From an uncultured Erythrobacter sp. (GTDB lineage: Bacteria > Pseudomonadota > Alphaproteobacteria > Sphingomonadales > Sphingomonadaceae): 64,000 bases of DNA. Positions 39,893-48,928 of this stretch are shown here, one piece after another (within the stretch, counting starts at the first letter, position 1; every line of letters starts with the position of its first letter). The stretch spans positions 944,247 through 1,008,246 of the forward strand of contig CANLAD010000001.1 in the NCBI GenBank assembly GCA_947488755.1, read 5' to 3'. Both the position numbers and the translations under genes were made by a program. The notes under the pieces are model-generated. The model was given only the letters and a program-made list of their open reading frames with translations, searched no databases and was not told where the DNA came from.

Positions 39893-40303
39893 TTATTCGC
39901 CTGCGAAAAGCCGCGCGGCCAGATCGCGATCCAGCGGCGGCTTGGCGAGCGTGGGGATCGCCTCCGGGCGAAACCAGCCGACCTTTCCCCCTTCGAGCGC
40001 TCGTGGAATACCGTCCCAGTCTCGCACAATGTAAAGAAGGATGACAATCGCCGGGCGCCCGCCAACGGCCTGTTCTTCGGCGAACGAAAACGGCGTGCAA
40101 TTGTCAGCATGCACACCGATCCCGAGCTCCTCGTGCAATTCGCGGATCAGAGATTGCGCTGGAATTTCAGTGTCCTCGACCTTCCCACCCGGAAATTCCC
40201 ATAGGTCGCCATGATGCTTTTCCTCAGGTCTTCTGAGCATCAGCCAGCAACCATCGGGGTGCGCCAGCGCTCCGGCGACGACCAGCATCGGCGGACCTGT
40301 CAT
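39893..40303 (-). CDS. Nudix hydrolase, probable 8-oxo-dGTP diphosphatase (MutT-like)
   Basis: About 136 residues. The Nudix box is complete: G-x5-E-x7-REL-x-EELGI across GKVEDTE and RELHEELGI. WLMLRRPEEKHHGDLWEFPGGK is close to MutT, which hydrolyses 8-oxo-dGTP to prevent mutation. The start is uncertain: ATG 40303 begins at the first beta strand, ATG 40342 would add 13 residues. Divergent from the Flp pilin gene. Confidence 0.88.
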   Translation of the reverse strand: MTGPPMLVVAGALAHPDGCWLMLRRPEEKHHGDLWEFPGGKVEDTEIPAQSLIRELHEELGIGVHADNCTPFSFAEEQAVGGRPAIVILLYIVRDWDGIPRALEGGKVGWFRPEAIPTLAKPPLDRDLAARLFAGE

Positions 40304-40401
40304 GTCGGAATAATTTTCATGTTCATGCCCCGCATCAACCATTCCTTAACGTGGCGGCCGGATTTTCAGGGTCATCAGGAACGTAGGATACAGGTGAACA
40401 C

Positions 40402-40587
40402 ATGATTTCCAATTCCAACCTTGGAAAGCTCGGAAAAGACGAATCGGGTGCCACCGCGGTGGAATACGGCCTGATCGCTGCTCTTATCGTTATCGCAATG
40501 ATCGCCGGCCTAAGCACGCTTGCCGGATCAAACGATAGCTTGTGGGGCAATGTCGAAACCAAGAGCGTGGCTGCGATGGGAAATTAA
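40402..40587 (+). CDS. Flp/Fap type IVb pilin
   Basis: 61-residue pilin precursor. A short hydrophilic leader ends in ESG before ATAVEYGLIAALIVIAMIAG, giving prepilin-peptidase cleavage at Gly-Ala with Glu at +5 and the Tyr at +6 that define Flp pilins of tight-adherence (Tad) systems. The mature part is about 46 residues. The stop codon lies at the foot of a small hairpin (AGCCTTT/AAAGGCT, 40587-40602). The second pilin gene follows 121 bases on. No tad/cpa assembly genes are in the window. Confidence 0.93.
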   Translation: MISNSNLGKLGKDESGATAVEYGLIAALIVIAMIAGLSTLAGSNDSLWGNVETKSVAAMGN

Positions 40588-40708
40588 GCCTTTTGAAAGG
40601 CTGGGGGTTAGGAAATCTTCAAGAGCTCTCATCTAGAAACGCATTTGTCGGCCCACTTCCAACGGGGCGGGCACGGGTACCGAAGACTGATTAAACCAGG
40701 AGACTACA

Positions 40709-40891
40709 ATGACCTTTTTCAACAAGCTGGCTCGTGACGAGCAGGGCGCCACCGCCATCGAATACGGCCTGATCGCCGCTCTGATCGCCGTCGCCGCCAT
40801 CACCGCGATGGGCGTGCTCGGCAACAACCTGAGCGCCACGTTCGACAACGTCGCTACCGAAATGGAAGCTGGTACCGCGACGCCTGAATAA
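40709..40891 (+). CDS. Flp/Fap type IVb pilin, second copy
   Basis: 60-residue precursor with leader MTFFNKLARDEQG and mature start ATAIEYGLIAALIAVAAI, so the same cleavage rule as the first pilin. AGGAG is placed well before the ATG (40697-40701). The C-terminal half (NNLSATFDNVATEMEAG) matches the common Flp1 form better than the neighbour, so this may be the major pilin. A strong terminator follows. Confidence 0.95.
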   Translation: MTFFNKLARDEQGATAIEYGLIAALIAVAAITAMGVLGNNLSATFDNVATEMEAGTATPE

Positions 40892-40914
40892 GGCCGGTAT
40901 CATCTGAACAAGCG

Positions 40915-40947
40915 AAGCGGCGGGGCACGTCCCCGCCGCTTTTCTTT
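40915..40947 (+). terminator. rho-independent terminator of the pilin genes
   Basis: AAGCGGCGGGG (40915-40925) pairs perfectly with CCCCGCCGCTT (40931-40941), loop CACGT, then TTTTCTTTT. A classical strong terminator, 24 bases after the pilin stop. Confidence 0.92.
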
Positions 40948-41016
40948 TGCGCGCTGTAAATTTGGCGCACTGATCGGTTTTAAGTGACCGCCGCCCGGTC
41001 GGCGGCGGGCGCAGGT

Positions 41017-42492
41017 TTAACGCCCGCGCACCACCAGCTTGACCTGTTGGCCTACGCGCAAATCCTCGTTCGGACCAAGCGCATTGAGCACCCGGAAGCG
41101 ATCGATCTGGCCATTGTCGTAGGCCATTCGCCGCGCGAGGCTCGCCACGGTATCGCCGCGCTGCACGGTGACGACATCGATCCGCCGCGGGATGACCTGC
41201 GCGGCTTCGGACTGACTGATCCGGCGCATCGACTGGAACATCGAACCAAACGTGTTCGCCCGGCCCGCCGGAGTGATCGCGGCAAAGTGATACGCACGAT
41301 CGTTCGAAAACTCATATGCGAACACCGTCACATCGACCTGTTGCTGGCCATTGTTTACGCGCGCCTGGCCGAAAGCCGCCGGCAACCCGTTAACGGTCGT
41401 GCGCTCCAGCGACTGCGGAGCAAGCTGTTGCTGCTCGCCGCCCAATGCCGCGAATTGCTGGCGCACATAACTCGACAAATCGCCGTTATATGGCGCGAGG
41501 CTCAATTGCGCCTGACCGCTTTGCCCGTTGATCGCGACAGCTCTGGTCGAATTGACCATGTAAAAGCCCTGCGGCGCGGTGAAAGTCAGCATCAGTTCGG
41601 GATGGATGAACCGGCTCCCCTCGATCACGCCCTGTTCGGGATCATCGGCATAGAGCAGGCCATCGATTCGCGTGAGGAAGGTGTCGCGATTGGTGACACT
41701 GCCACCAAGACCCTCTGCCTTGGCCAGTGCCGTGCGCACGCGCTCCGCCGAATTCGGGTGAGTCGAAGCCCATTCCGGCGCGGTCGCATTTTCGCGGCCC
41801 TGCAACCGTGCATCAAGGTTATTCTGGGCCGCGAGGCTCGCCAGGACAGTGCCCATCGCGCGCGGATCGTAACCCGCGCTGGTCAGATACTGAATGCCAA
41901 GTTCGTCCGCCTGGGTCTCTTGCGATCGCGAATAACTTAGCGTAAGCAATTGCGATCCTTGTAGAAATCCTCGCGAAACCGTGTCGGCAAGGCCGGTATC
42001 ACCAAGCAGGATCGAGCTGCCGATGGCGCCCAGAACGCCAAGGATCGAGTTGCGCTGCGCATTGCGCTGGCGGCGCTGCGAATGGCGCGCGGCCACGTGA
42101 CCGACTTCGTGGCCCAGCACCGCGGCCAGCTCCGCTTCGTTGTTCATCAGCGTGACCAGCTGGCGGGTGGTGTAGATATAGCCGCCAGGAACGGCGAAGG
42201 CGTTGTTGACGGGCGAATTGAGCAAGCTGACCGTGAAGCTGTCGCGCGCACCGGCAAGGCCGGATTGCACCGCGATGTTCTTGCCGACCTGCTCGACATA
42301 ATCGGCATGGCGCCCGTCCATCGCGCCGCCGAATTGCGAGAGCAGCTGCGGGTGGTATTCCGCACCCTGCTGCGCCTCGGCAGGTGTAATCGGCGTCGAG
42401 GCGGAGGGAATCGGCCCAGTGGCGCAACTCGCCAGTGACAGCGCGAGTGCGGAAACCGCAACGAGGCGGGCGGCGATTTTCTTCGATTTCAT
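41017..42492 (-). CDS. M48 family metalloprotease lipoprotein with C-terminal LysM-like region
   Basis: 491 residues with a lipoprotein signal: the lipobox is LASC (Cys23). The zinc motif HEVGHVAARHS and the downstream glutamate in QETQADELGIQYL mark an M48B (BepA/LoiP-like) protease, members of which act in the periplasm on outer-membrane protein quality control. The last 60 residues, RIDVVTVQRGDTVASLARRM to VGQQVKLVV, look like a LysM peptidoglycan-binding module. Start at 42492 begins the signal peptide; upstream in-frame start adds 8 residues. Confidence 0.9.
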   Translation of the reverse strand: MKSKKIAARLVAVSALALSLASCATGPIPSASTPITPAEAQQGAEYHPQLLSQFGGAMDGRHADYVEQVGKNIAVQSGLAGARDSFTVSLLNSPVNNAFAVPGGYIYTTRQLVTLMNNEAELAAVLGHEVGHVAARHSQRRQRNAQRNSILGVLGAIGSSILLGDTGLADTVSRGFLQGSQLLTLSYSRSQETQADELGIQYLTSAGYDPRAMGTVLASLAAQNNLDARLQGRENATAPEWASTHPNSAERVRTALAKAEGLGGSVTNRDTFLTRIDGLLYADDPEQGVIEGSRFIHPELMLTFTAPQGFYMVNSTRAVAINGQSGQAQLSLAPYNGDLSSYVRQQFAALGGEQQQLAPQSLERTTVNGLPAAFGQARVNNGQQQVDVTVFAYEFSNDRAYHFAAITPAGRANTFGSMFQSMRRISQSEAAQVIPRRIDVVTVQRGDTVASLARRMAYDNGQIDRFRVLNALGPNEDLRVGQQVKLVVRGR

Positions 42493-42614
42493 GGTCTTAC
42501 TGGCTCCCTCTGGCACAAGGCCGAACGTTTATTGCGTTTGAGGGATCAATACGTTGCGCGTGCACTTGTTCCGTGCGCACTTAGTGGACCTCCGATTTCC
42601 GGGGGGTACCGGCG

Positions 42615-43571
42615 TCAGACCGCGCCATCTCCGTTCAGTGCGAGAAAGCGCTCTTCACGGCGGCGTATCAGTTCCTCGCTTTCAAGGCCCGACAGCGCCT
42701 CAAGCTCTTCTCCGAGAGCCGTGCCCAGCGCGCGCGCGGCCTTGCCGGGATCACGATGCGCGCCGCCAAGCGGTTCCTTCACGATCCGGTCGATCACCTT
42801 CAAACGCTTGAGATGCTGAGCGGTAATCTTCATCGCCTGCGCGGCTTCGGGCGCCTTGTCCGCCGTGCGCCACAGGATCGAGGCGCATCCCTCGGGCGAA
42901 ATGACCGAATAGACCGCATGCTCCATCATCAGCACACGTTCGGCGCTGGCCAATGCGACAGCGCCGCCCGATCCGCCCTCGCCTACCACTGCCGCGACCA
43001 GCGGAACGCCGAGCGACAGGCACGCTTCGGTCGAGCGCGCGATGGCCTCAGCCTGCCCGCGCTCCTCCGCCTCTACTCCCGGAAAAGCACCGGACGTGTC
43101 GACCAGCGTGACGACCGGCAGCCCGAACCGCCCGGCCATCTCCATCAGGCGGATCGCCTTGCGATAACCCTCCGGCTTACCCATGCCGAAATTGTGCGCG
43201 ATCCGGGTTTTGGTATCGTGCCCTTTTTCATGCCCGATCAGCATGATGCGCCGCCCGTCAAGCTTCGCAAAACCGCCCATGATGGCCATGTCTTCACCGA
43301 AATACCTGTCACCACCGAGCGGCAGAAAATCGGTAAAGGCGTGTTCGACATAATCGCGAAAATGCGGGCGCTGCGGATGACGCGCGACCTGCGTTTTTTG
43401 CCACGGAGTAAGCGAGGCATAAGTGCTCGCCAGCAGCTCGGACGACTTTGCTTCGAGCCGCTCGATCTCGGCCTTCACGTCGACCGCGTGATTGGTATCG
43501 AGACCGCGCAATTGGGCGATCCGCTCTTCGAGGCTTGCGACCGGCTTCTCGAATTCGAGGTAGGAAATCAT
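42615..43571 (-). CDS. accA: acetyl-CoA carboxylase carboxyltransferase subunit alpha
   Basis: 318 residues, usual AccA length. N terminus [32 protein letters not shown], the GxP-rich core [18 protein letters not shown] and [11 protein letters not shown] (oxyanion-hole glycines) are conserved. With AccD (not in this window) it transfers the carboxyl from biotin to acetyl-CoA to make malonyl-CoA. Same strand as xerD upstream, 73 bases apart; order xerD-accA fits sphingomonads in my recollection. Confidence 0.97.
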   Translation of the reverse strand: MISYLEFEKPVASLEERIAQLRGLDTNHAVDVKAEIERLEAKSSELLASTYASLTPWQKTQVARHPQRPHFRDYVEHAFTDFLPLGGDRYFGEDMAIMGGFAKLDGRRIMLIGHEKGHDTKTRIAHNFGMGKPEGYRKAIRLMEMAGRFGLPVVTLVDTSGAFPGVEAEERGQAEAIARSTEACLSLGVPLVAAVVGEGGSGGAVALASAERVLMMEHAVYSVISPEGCASILWRTADKAPEAAQAMKITAQHLKRLKVIDRIVKEPLGGAHRDPGKAARALGTALGEELEALSGLESEELIRRREERFLALNGDGAV

Positions 43572-43644
43572 CTGCGCTCGCTAGGGCGTCGGGACGCGGC
43601 GGGCAAGGGGCAGCGCGCGGCGTGGTGGTGGTTAAGGTGTGCGC

Positions 43645-44526
43645 TCAATCCTGCTCTCGTCCAAGCGGATGGCGCGCATTGACCAGCTCTACGAGCCGCG
43701 CAGCGTCCACGTGGGTGTAGATTTGCGTCGTCGCGATATCGGCATGGCCAAGCAGCGTCTGAAGCACACGCAAATCCGCCCCGCCCTCCAGCAAATGCGT
43801 CGCAAACGCGTGGCGCAGGACATGCGGGCTGATCCCGGCCGGATCCAGCCCGGCGCGCGCGGCCAGTTCCTTGAGCATCTGATAAAGCCGCACGCGCGAG
43901 AGATGTTTGCCACCCCGCGATGGAAAAGCGTAGCGCGACGGCGGCTCAGCCGGGCGCAATTCGAGCCAGCGCGACAGGGCAATGCGCGCGCGCTCGCTGA
44001 CCGGCACCATTCGCGCCTGCCCACCTTTGCCTGTGATTGTGACGAAGGGCGCATCGCGTACCGCGGCGGAAAGCGGGAGGGAAACCAGCTCGGTCGCGCG
44101 CAGGCCCGAACCATACAGCATCTCGAGCAGGGCAAGCTGGCGCACTGCCAAAGGTTTTCCGCCGTCTGCCTCAAGCTCGGCTCGCTCGAACAGCGCCGCA
44201 ATCGCCTCGTGGCTCATCACCTTGGGCAGCGGACGGCGGGTGCGCGGGGCGGGCAGCGCTCCGGACGGATCATCGCTTCGCCAGCCTTCATCCAGTGCAA
44301 AGCCGAAGAATTGGCGCAACGCCGATGCCTTTCGCGCGATGGTGGCGGGCGCGAGCGCCGACCATTCGCCTGAAAGCTGCGCGACCTTGGCGCGCGGCAC
44401 GCTGGCAAGGTCGCCCACCACCTCCTCCGCCCCGGCAAGGTCGCGGGCATAGGCGGCGAGCGTGTTCTGCGCCGCACCGCGCTCTGCGGCGAGCATTTCG
44501 AGGAATGCCTGGGTCGCGGCGGACAT
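43645..44526 (-). CDS. xerD: tyrosine recombinase XerD
   Basis: 293-residue site-specific recombinase for chromosome dimer resolution at dif with XerC. An N-terminal SAM-like domain is followed by the catalytic domain with Arg in YGSGLRATELVSL, HVLRHAFATHLLEGG (His-x-x-Arg), LGHADIATTQIYTHV (His and nucleophile Tyr). The arrangement near accA and aroK suggests the housekeeping Xer rather than an integrase; XerC versus XerD is judged on overall pattern and less sure. Confidence 0.9.
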   Translation of the reverse strand: MSAATQAFLEMLAAERGAAQNTLAAYARDLAGAEEVVGDLASVPRAKVAQLSGEWSALAPATIARKASALRQFFGFALDEGWRSDDPSGALPAPRTRRPLPKVMSHEAIAALFERAELEADGGKPLAVRQLALLEMLYGSGLRATELVSLPLSAAVRDAPFVTITGKGGQARMVPVSERARIALSRWLELRPAEPPSRYAFPSRGGKHLSRVRLYQMLKELAARAGLDPAGISPHVLRHAFATHLLEGGADLRVLQTLLGHADIATTQIYTHVDAARLVELVNARHPLGREQD

Positions 44527-44553
44527 GCGCGAAGGAGCCGCCGAGGTGGCGGC

Positions 44554-46449
44554 TTAACCCCGCGCGACCGCTTCGGCGGCAATCATCCGGGCCTCGGCCT
44601 CAAGCCCGACGCGATTGAGCGCCGAGACGATATGGTAGAGGTGGAGCGGCGTCATCTGCTGCCAGCTTTCGCCCTGCATTCCCAGCCCGGCCAGCATCGC
44701 GACCAGCGCCGGATTATCGACTTCGGCCGCGCGCGCGATCATTTGCGTCCAACGCGTGCGCCGCGAGAAATCCACTTCGAGACGGCTGGCGAAAGAGGTG
44801 AAATCTCCGTCCGACACCCGCTCCAGACCGGCCAGGCCAGCCACAAGAAACGCCGATTTGCGCGCGCCCGTGCTGCCATCTTCGTCCACGAAGGCGTCAA
44901 GCGCATCTTCGTCGACCACGCGGCCTTGCGGATCGGCAAGCGTGATCATCGCCCAGCCCAGCGAACCGTCGTTCACCGCGCCGCGCCACGCCGCTGCGTC
45001 GCGGTCCAGCCCGGCGGTGAGCATCGAGGCGATGAGGTCGTTCGCTGCAAGCGCGAGGTCGCGATTTGGCGGGATGCGCGCGGCGGCATTGGCGGTCAGC
45101 ACCTGCGAGGCGAAGTCCGCGCTTTCACCGCTCCACAATTCACGCATCGCATCGACCCGAGCGATCGGATCGGTCGCGATATAGGCCTGGCGCAGCAGAA
45201 CCGCCTGATCGGCGATATCGCCCGAAATCGAGTCGTCGGCATAGACCTGGCTGTAAAGATCGACCAGCGCGTTCGATGACAGCACTCCAGCGCCCGCCGC
45301 GACGCGCGCGTGCATGGTGCGCTTTTCAAGGCCGAGCATCGGCGCGGAGGCTCCGGCCAGCGCATAATAGCGATCGGCCTCGCCCGTAAGCACCGGGTCG
45401 AGCAAATCGTCAGGCAATGGCTCGCCGACCGCATTGGCGAGGCTGAAGCGCCACGGGGTGAGTTGGTCCACATCTTCCCATTCGATGGCGACCGCCCGCC
45501 GTGAGCGCCCCGCCGCCCCGGCATAACGCTGCGCCAGAAGGACATCGATGTCCGGCGCAATTTCCTGCCCCAGCGCGCGATCGAGCTGCGAATTGGCTAG
45601 CGCTGCTTCACCCGCATAGGCGTTGCAGATCGCCTCCAGCATGGTCCAGCGCGGCCCCTCGCTCGTCGTTCCGCCTTCCGCCTCGCTCAGACGCACCGCC
45701 GGGCAAGCGCCGACCAGGTCGGACGATGCGATATAGGCTCGCACCGCCTGGCCCGTCAGCGCGGTGCCCCAATTGCTGGTGTCGACATCCTGCGCCAGAG
45801 CGCGCGCGACAGTGAATTCGCCCATCGTGTTGAGCACCGCCACGCGCAGCGCGGCAAAACGCACCGGGTCCATGCCCTCCGGCGCGGCCAGACGGCTGGC
45901 GAGCGTGCGGCGCAACAGGATATGTCCCCAGCGCGAAACCAGCGGTCCCTCGATCCCGCCAAGCACAGCATCGACCAGCGGCGCAGGCTGGCGCGCCAGC
46001 CCACGTGTCGGCAACCCGCCCTCTTCCGGCGCGAGCAACCCAACCTGCGAAAGTGAACGGCGCGCGGCGGGCGGAATGTCGAACTTCGGTTTTAGACCCA
46101 GCCGCTCGTCAAGCTGATCGACCGACATTTCTTCGAGCTCTTCCAGCGTCGGCAATTCATCCAGCTCCGCATCGGAAATCCGCGGAGCCGGTGGCAAGGG
46201 CTGGACTGTTGCGCCACCGGTTGACGGCGCCGCCGGTGCACTAGGCGCAGCGGGTGCTGCCGTCGCCCGCGGTGTCGGAGTGGGACTGGGCGCCGGCGTC
46301 GGCGCGGGCTCAGGGTCGTCGAAGCCGGGCGGCAGAATCGATTGCGGCCCGTCCTGCGCGGTCAGTCCACCCGCCGCAAAAGCACCTGCCAAGGTGCCGG
46401 CAAGAGCGATCGCAGCAACTCCTGCGTGCCATTTCGCGCGGCGGTTCAT
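44554..46449 (-). CDS. uncharacterised exported protein (631 aa), helical-repeat-like
   Basis: 631 residues. A signal-like N terminus (WHAGVAAIALAGTLAGAFAAGG) is followed by a Pro/Ala/Thr-rich stretch (about residues 40-85), an acidic segment ELDELPTLEELEEMSVDQLDERLG, and a long Ala/Leu-rich helical region without an enzyme motif. I do not recognise a named domain; the composition would suit a TPR-like solenoid. It overlaps the small membrane-protein gene upstream by four bases, and 27 bases separate it from xerD. Probably a sphingomonad-specific envelope protein; function unknown. Confidence 0.75.
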   Translation of the reverse strand: MNRRAKWHAGVAAIALAGTLAGAFAAGGLTAQDGPQSILPPGFDDPEPAPTPAPSPTPTPRATAAPAAPSAPAAPSTGGATVQPLPPAPRISDAELDELPTLEELEEMSVDQLDERLGLKPKFDIPPAARRSLSQVGLLAPEEGGLPTRGLARQPAPLVDAVLGGIEGPLVSRWGHILLRRTLASRLAAPEGMDPVRFAALRVAVLNTMGEFTVARALAQDVDTSNWGTALTGQAVRAYIASSDLVGACPAVRLSEAEGGTTSEGPRWTMLEAICNAYAGEAALANSQLDRALGQEIAPDIDVLLAQRYAGAAGRSRRAVAIEWEDVDQLTPWRFSLANAVGEPLPDDLLDPVLTGEADRYYALAGASAPMLGLEKRTMHARVAAGAGVLSSNALVDLYSQVYADDSISGDIADQAVLLRQAYIATDPIARVDAMRELWSGESADFASQVLTANAAARIPPNRDLALAANDLIASMLTAGLDRDAAAWRGAVNDGSLGWAMITLADPQGRVVDEDALDAFVDEDGSTGARKSAFLVAGLAGLERVSDGDFTSFASRLEVDFSRRTRWTQMIARAAEVDNPALVAMLAGLGMQGESWQQMTPLHLYHIVSALNRVGLEAEARMIAAEAVARG

Positions 46450-46646
46450 GCAGGGTCTCCCGCCTCGGGCACGGCGACCGGCTGGACGATCGGGCGCAGC
46501 GGCTGCTCTCCGCCATCGATCCATGCCACAACCAGCACGATGCCAAGACCAATCATGATGAGCAGCCACCAAACATGGCGCGATCCTTTGCGGCGACGCG
46601 GCGTTGAACGGGACAGGATAACCGGGCGGCGTGACATGTCAGACAT
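46446..46646 (-). CDS. small single-pass membrane protein
   Basis: 66 residues: basic N terminus (SRSTPRRRKGSRHV), one membrane helix WWLLIMIGLGIVLVVAWI, and a proline-rich tail ending PVAVPEAGDPA, so probably N-in/C-out. Its stop overlaps the start of the 631-residue exported protein by four bases, indicating a two-gene unit. Divergent from aroK, with 38 bases between. Start could also be the Met three codons later (46637). No family assigned. Confidence 0.7.
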   Translation of the reverse strand: MSDMSRRPVILSRSTPRRRKGSRHVWWLLIMIGLGIVLVVAWIDGGEQPLRPIVQPVAVPEAGDPA

Positions 46647-46684
46647 ATTGCGCGCGCTCTACCCCATCTATAGGCCCTGCGGCA

Positions 46685-47251
46685 ATGACCGGCGAGAGCA
46701 CTTTGACCGACGGCGAGATAGCGCGCATCGCGGGCCGGATCGACCGGCCAGTCGTGCTCGTCGGCCTGATGGGCGTGGGCAAATCCACCGTGGGCCGCCG
46801 GCTTGCCGCAATGCTCGGTCGCAGCTTCGTCGACGCGGACGATGCGATAGAGGAAGCGGCGCAGCGCAGCATCGCGGAAATATTCGAGGAGTTCGGCGAG
46901 GCGTATTTTCGCGATGGAGAACGCCGGGTGATCGCACGCCTTATCGAGGAGCGCGCCGGGGTCGTCGCGACCGGTGGCGGAGCGTTTGTCGATCCGCAGA
47001 CGCGCGAGCTGATCCTCGATCGCGCCATAGCGGTGTGGATCGATTGCGACGTGGATACTCTGGTCGAGCGCACTTCGCGCCGCGATACCCGTCCGCTGCT
47101 GCGCGGCGGCGATCCGAAGGCGATCCTGACCGATCTGCTCGAAAAGCGCGAGAGCCTGTACGCTCAGGCACAGGTGCGGGTGCAAAGCGTGGACGGCCCG
47201 CATACCGGGACCGCGCGCGCGATCATCGAGGCGGTGGACCGATGGCTGTGA
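46685..47251 (+). CDS. aroK: shikimate kinase
   Basis: 188-residue P-loop kinase of the aromatic amino-acid pathway. Walker A GLMGVGKST (residues 27-35), DADD motif (FVDADDAIEEAA), FRDGERRVIARL (shikimate-binding Arg) and VVATGGGAFV are the family motifs; the lid has TSRRDTRPLL. Start at 46685 leaves a 25-residue lead before the first strand. Its end overlaps aroB by ten bases. Confidence 0.96.
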   Translation: MTGESTLTDGEIARIAGRIDRPVVLVGLMGVGKSTVGRRLAAMLGRSFVDADDAIEEAAQRSIAEIFEEFGEAYFRDGERRVIARLIEERAGVVATGGGAFVDPQTRELILDRAIAVWIDCDVDTLVERTSRRDTRPLLRGGDPKAILTDLLEKRESLYAQAQVRVQSVDGPHTGTARAIIEAVDRWL

Positions 47252-48354
47252 TCCCCGTCGCGCTGGCGGGGCGCAGTTACGATGTGACGATTGAAGCGGG
47301 CGCGCTGGAAGCGCTCGCCGAGCATGTCGGACCATTCCTGCCGACCCGCACCGATGCGGCAGTGCCTTTCGTCGCCGACACCAACACCCACCGGCTCTAT
47401 CGCACAGCGGTCGAAACCGCGCTCGCCGACCGAACGGTCGAATGGTTCATAGTCGAACCGGGCGAAGGGGCCAAAAGCTGGACGGTGCTCGAGCAACTGA
47501 CCGACTGGCTGCTGGAGCTTGGCATCACCCGTGCCGACCACGTCTTTGCACTCGGAGGCGGTGTGGTCGGCGACCTCACGGGCTTCGCCTGCGCCATATT
47601 GAAGCGCGGATGCGGCTTCGTGCAGATCCCGACGAGCCTGCTTGCGCAGGTCGATAGCTCGGTCGGCGGAAAGACCGCGATCAACACGCGCGCAGGCAAG
47701 AACCTGATTGGCGTATTTCACCAGCCCGCGGCAGTCCTGATCGACCCGTTTGTGCTGAAAACCCTGCCGCCCCGCGAAATGCGCGCGGGCTATGCCGAAG
47801 TGCTCAAATATGGCGTGCTTGGCGATGCGGCATTTTTCGAGTGGCTGGAGGAAAATGGCAGCGGCGTTCTGGCACGCGATCCGCACGCGATTGAACACGC
47901 CATCGCGACCAGCATCCGCGCCAAGGCCGCTATCGTCGCCGAGGATGAGCGCGAATTGTCGGGCCGGCGCGCGCTGCTCAATCTCGGGCACACATTCGGC
48001 CATGCGCTCGAGGCGGAGACGGGATTCTCGGACACCCTTCTGCACGGCGAAGCGGTCGCGCTCGGCATGGTGCTGGCCGCGCGCTACTCGGCCCGGCGCG
48101 GCGACTTGTCTGACACCGACGCCCGGCGCATCGCGCAAGCGGTCGAGCGATCCGGGCTGCCGAGCGAAATCGCGGCCCTCGGCATGGATTGCGACGGCGC
48201 CCGGCTGGTCGATCACATGCGCCACGACAAGAAGATGGAGGGCGAGACGCTGCCCTTCGTGCTTCTGAACGACATCGGAGAGGCGCATCTTGCGCGTGAT
48301 GTGACCCTCGCAAACGTCGCTGCATTTCTTGACGGCCAATTGCAAGCGCATTGA
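47242..48354 (+). CDS. aroB: 3-dehydroquinate synthase
   Basis: 370-residue NAD- and metal-dependent enzyme. GGGVVGDLTGFACAILKRG, PTSLLAQVDSSVGGKTAIN, AEVLKYGVLGD, and the metal ligand region NLGHTFGHALE with LHGEAVALGM are all present. The ATG at 47242 lies inside the aroK end (overlap ten bases), so translation is coupled. Open frame continues upstream through aroK but is not coding. Confidence 0.97.
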   Translation: MAVIPVALAGRSYDVTIEAGALEALAEHVGPFLPTRTDAAVPFVADTNTHRLYRTAVETALADRTVEWFIVEPGEGAKSWTVLEQLTDWLLELGITRADHVFALGGGVVGDLTGFACAILKRGCGFVQIPTSLLAQVDSSVGGKTAINTRAGKNLIGVFHQPAAVLIDPFVLKTLPPREMRAGYAEVLKYGVLGDAAFFEWLEENGSGVLARDPHAIEHAIATSIRAKAAIVAEDERELSGRRALLNLGHTFGHALEAETGFSDTLLHGEAVALGMVLAARYSARRGDLSDTDARRIAQAVERSGLPSEIAALGMDCDGARLVDHMRHDKKMEGETLPFVLLNDIGEAHLARDVTLANVAAFLDGQLQAH

Positions 48355-48364
48355 GGCAGGCGAA

Positions 48365-48928
48365 ATGGCGGCGCGCACTATCCTGTTGAACGGAGTCAGC
48401 AGCGCAGGAAAAACCACGCTGGCCAAAGCGATCCAGTCAGTCGCTTCGGAGCCGATCCTGCACATCGCGCTAGATGATTTTATTGCGATGCTGCCTGACG
48501 GAACCGAAACACAGCATGGCTGGTTTCCGATCGAGCCCGTCGACGTTTTCGGTGAGAGCCTGCCCCGGATCGGCACCGGTCCAAAGGGCGAAAAGCTGCT
48601 TTCCGCGATGCGCAAACTCGTCGGCGAATTATCCGCTCACGGTCTGCCAGTCATCGTCGACGACGTATGCGATGCCGTCGCGGTCGCGGATTACCGTGAG
48701 CAAGTGGCGTCAGACGCGCTGATCGTCGTGAAGGTCACCGCACCGATCGCGGAAATCGAGCGGCGAGAGCGGGCGCGCGGGGATCGACTTGCCGGCACCG
48801 CGCGCGAGCAGGCGCGTCGGCTTCACAAAAACATCGCCTACGATCTGGAAATCGCCACCCACGCAGCATCGCCGGACGATTGCGCCCGGCTGATTCTGGC
48901 GCAATGCGGCATATCGCTCAACTGTTAG
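48365..48928 (+). CDS. chloramphenicol phosphotransferase-like P-loop kinase
   Basis: 187 residues. Walker A GVSSAGKTT near residue 10 after the first strand (ARTILLNG), then LHIALDDFIAMLPDG and VIVDDVCD, which match the CPT-like family (PF07931) of small P-loop phosphotransferases. True chloramphenicol kinase activity is known only in Streptomyces; here the substrate is unknown. AGGCGA precedes the ATG at 48365, ten bases after aroB. The end overlaps the next, converging gene by 11 bases. Confidence 0.8.
   Translation: MAARTILLNGVSSAGKTTLAKAIQSVASEPILHIALDDFIAMLPDGTETQHGWFPIEPVDVFGESLPRIGTGPKGEKLLSAMRKLVGELSAHGLPVIVDDVCDAVAVADYREQVASDALIVVKVTAPIAEIERRERARGDRLAGTAREQARRLHKNIAYDLEIATHAASPDDCARLILAQCGISLNC

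Noticed and set aside
43645-44526. Phage or island integrase
   Set aside because: The tyrosine recombinase is flanked by accA and conserved genes and matches the housekeeping Xer pattern; no phage genes or att-like duplications are nearby.
46342-47241. Long N-terminal extension of aroB running back through aroK
   Set aside because: It is in a different frame through aroK, which is a complete and recognisable gene; AroB homology starts at MAVIPV.
48365-48928. Chloramphenicol resistance gene
   Set aside because: The family name is historical; similarity is limited to P-loop features, the gene has host-like composition and follows aroB, so a resistance role is not supported.
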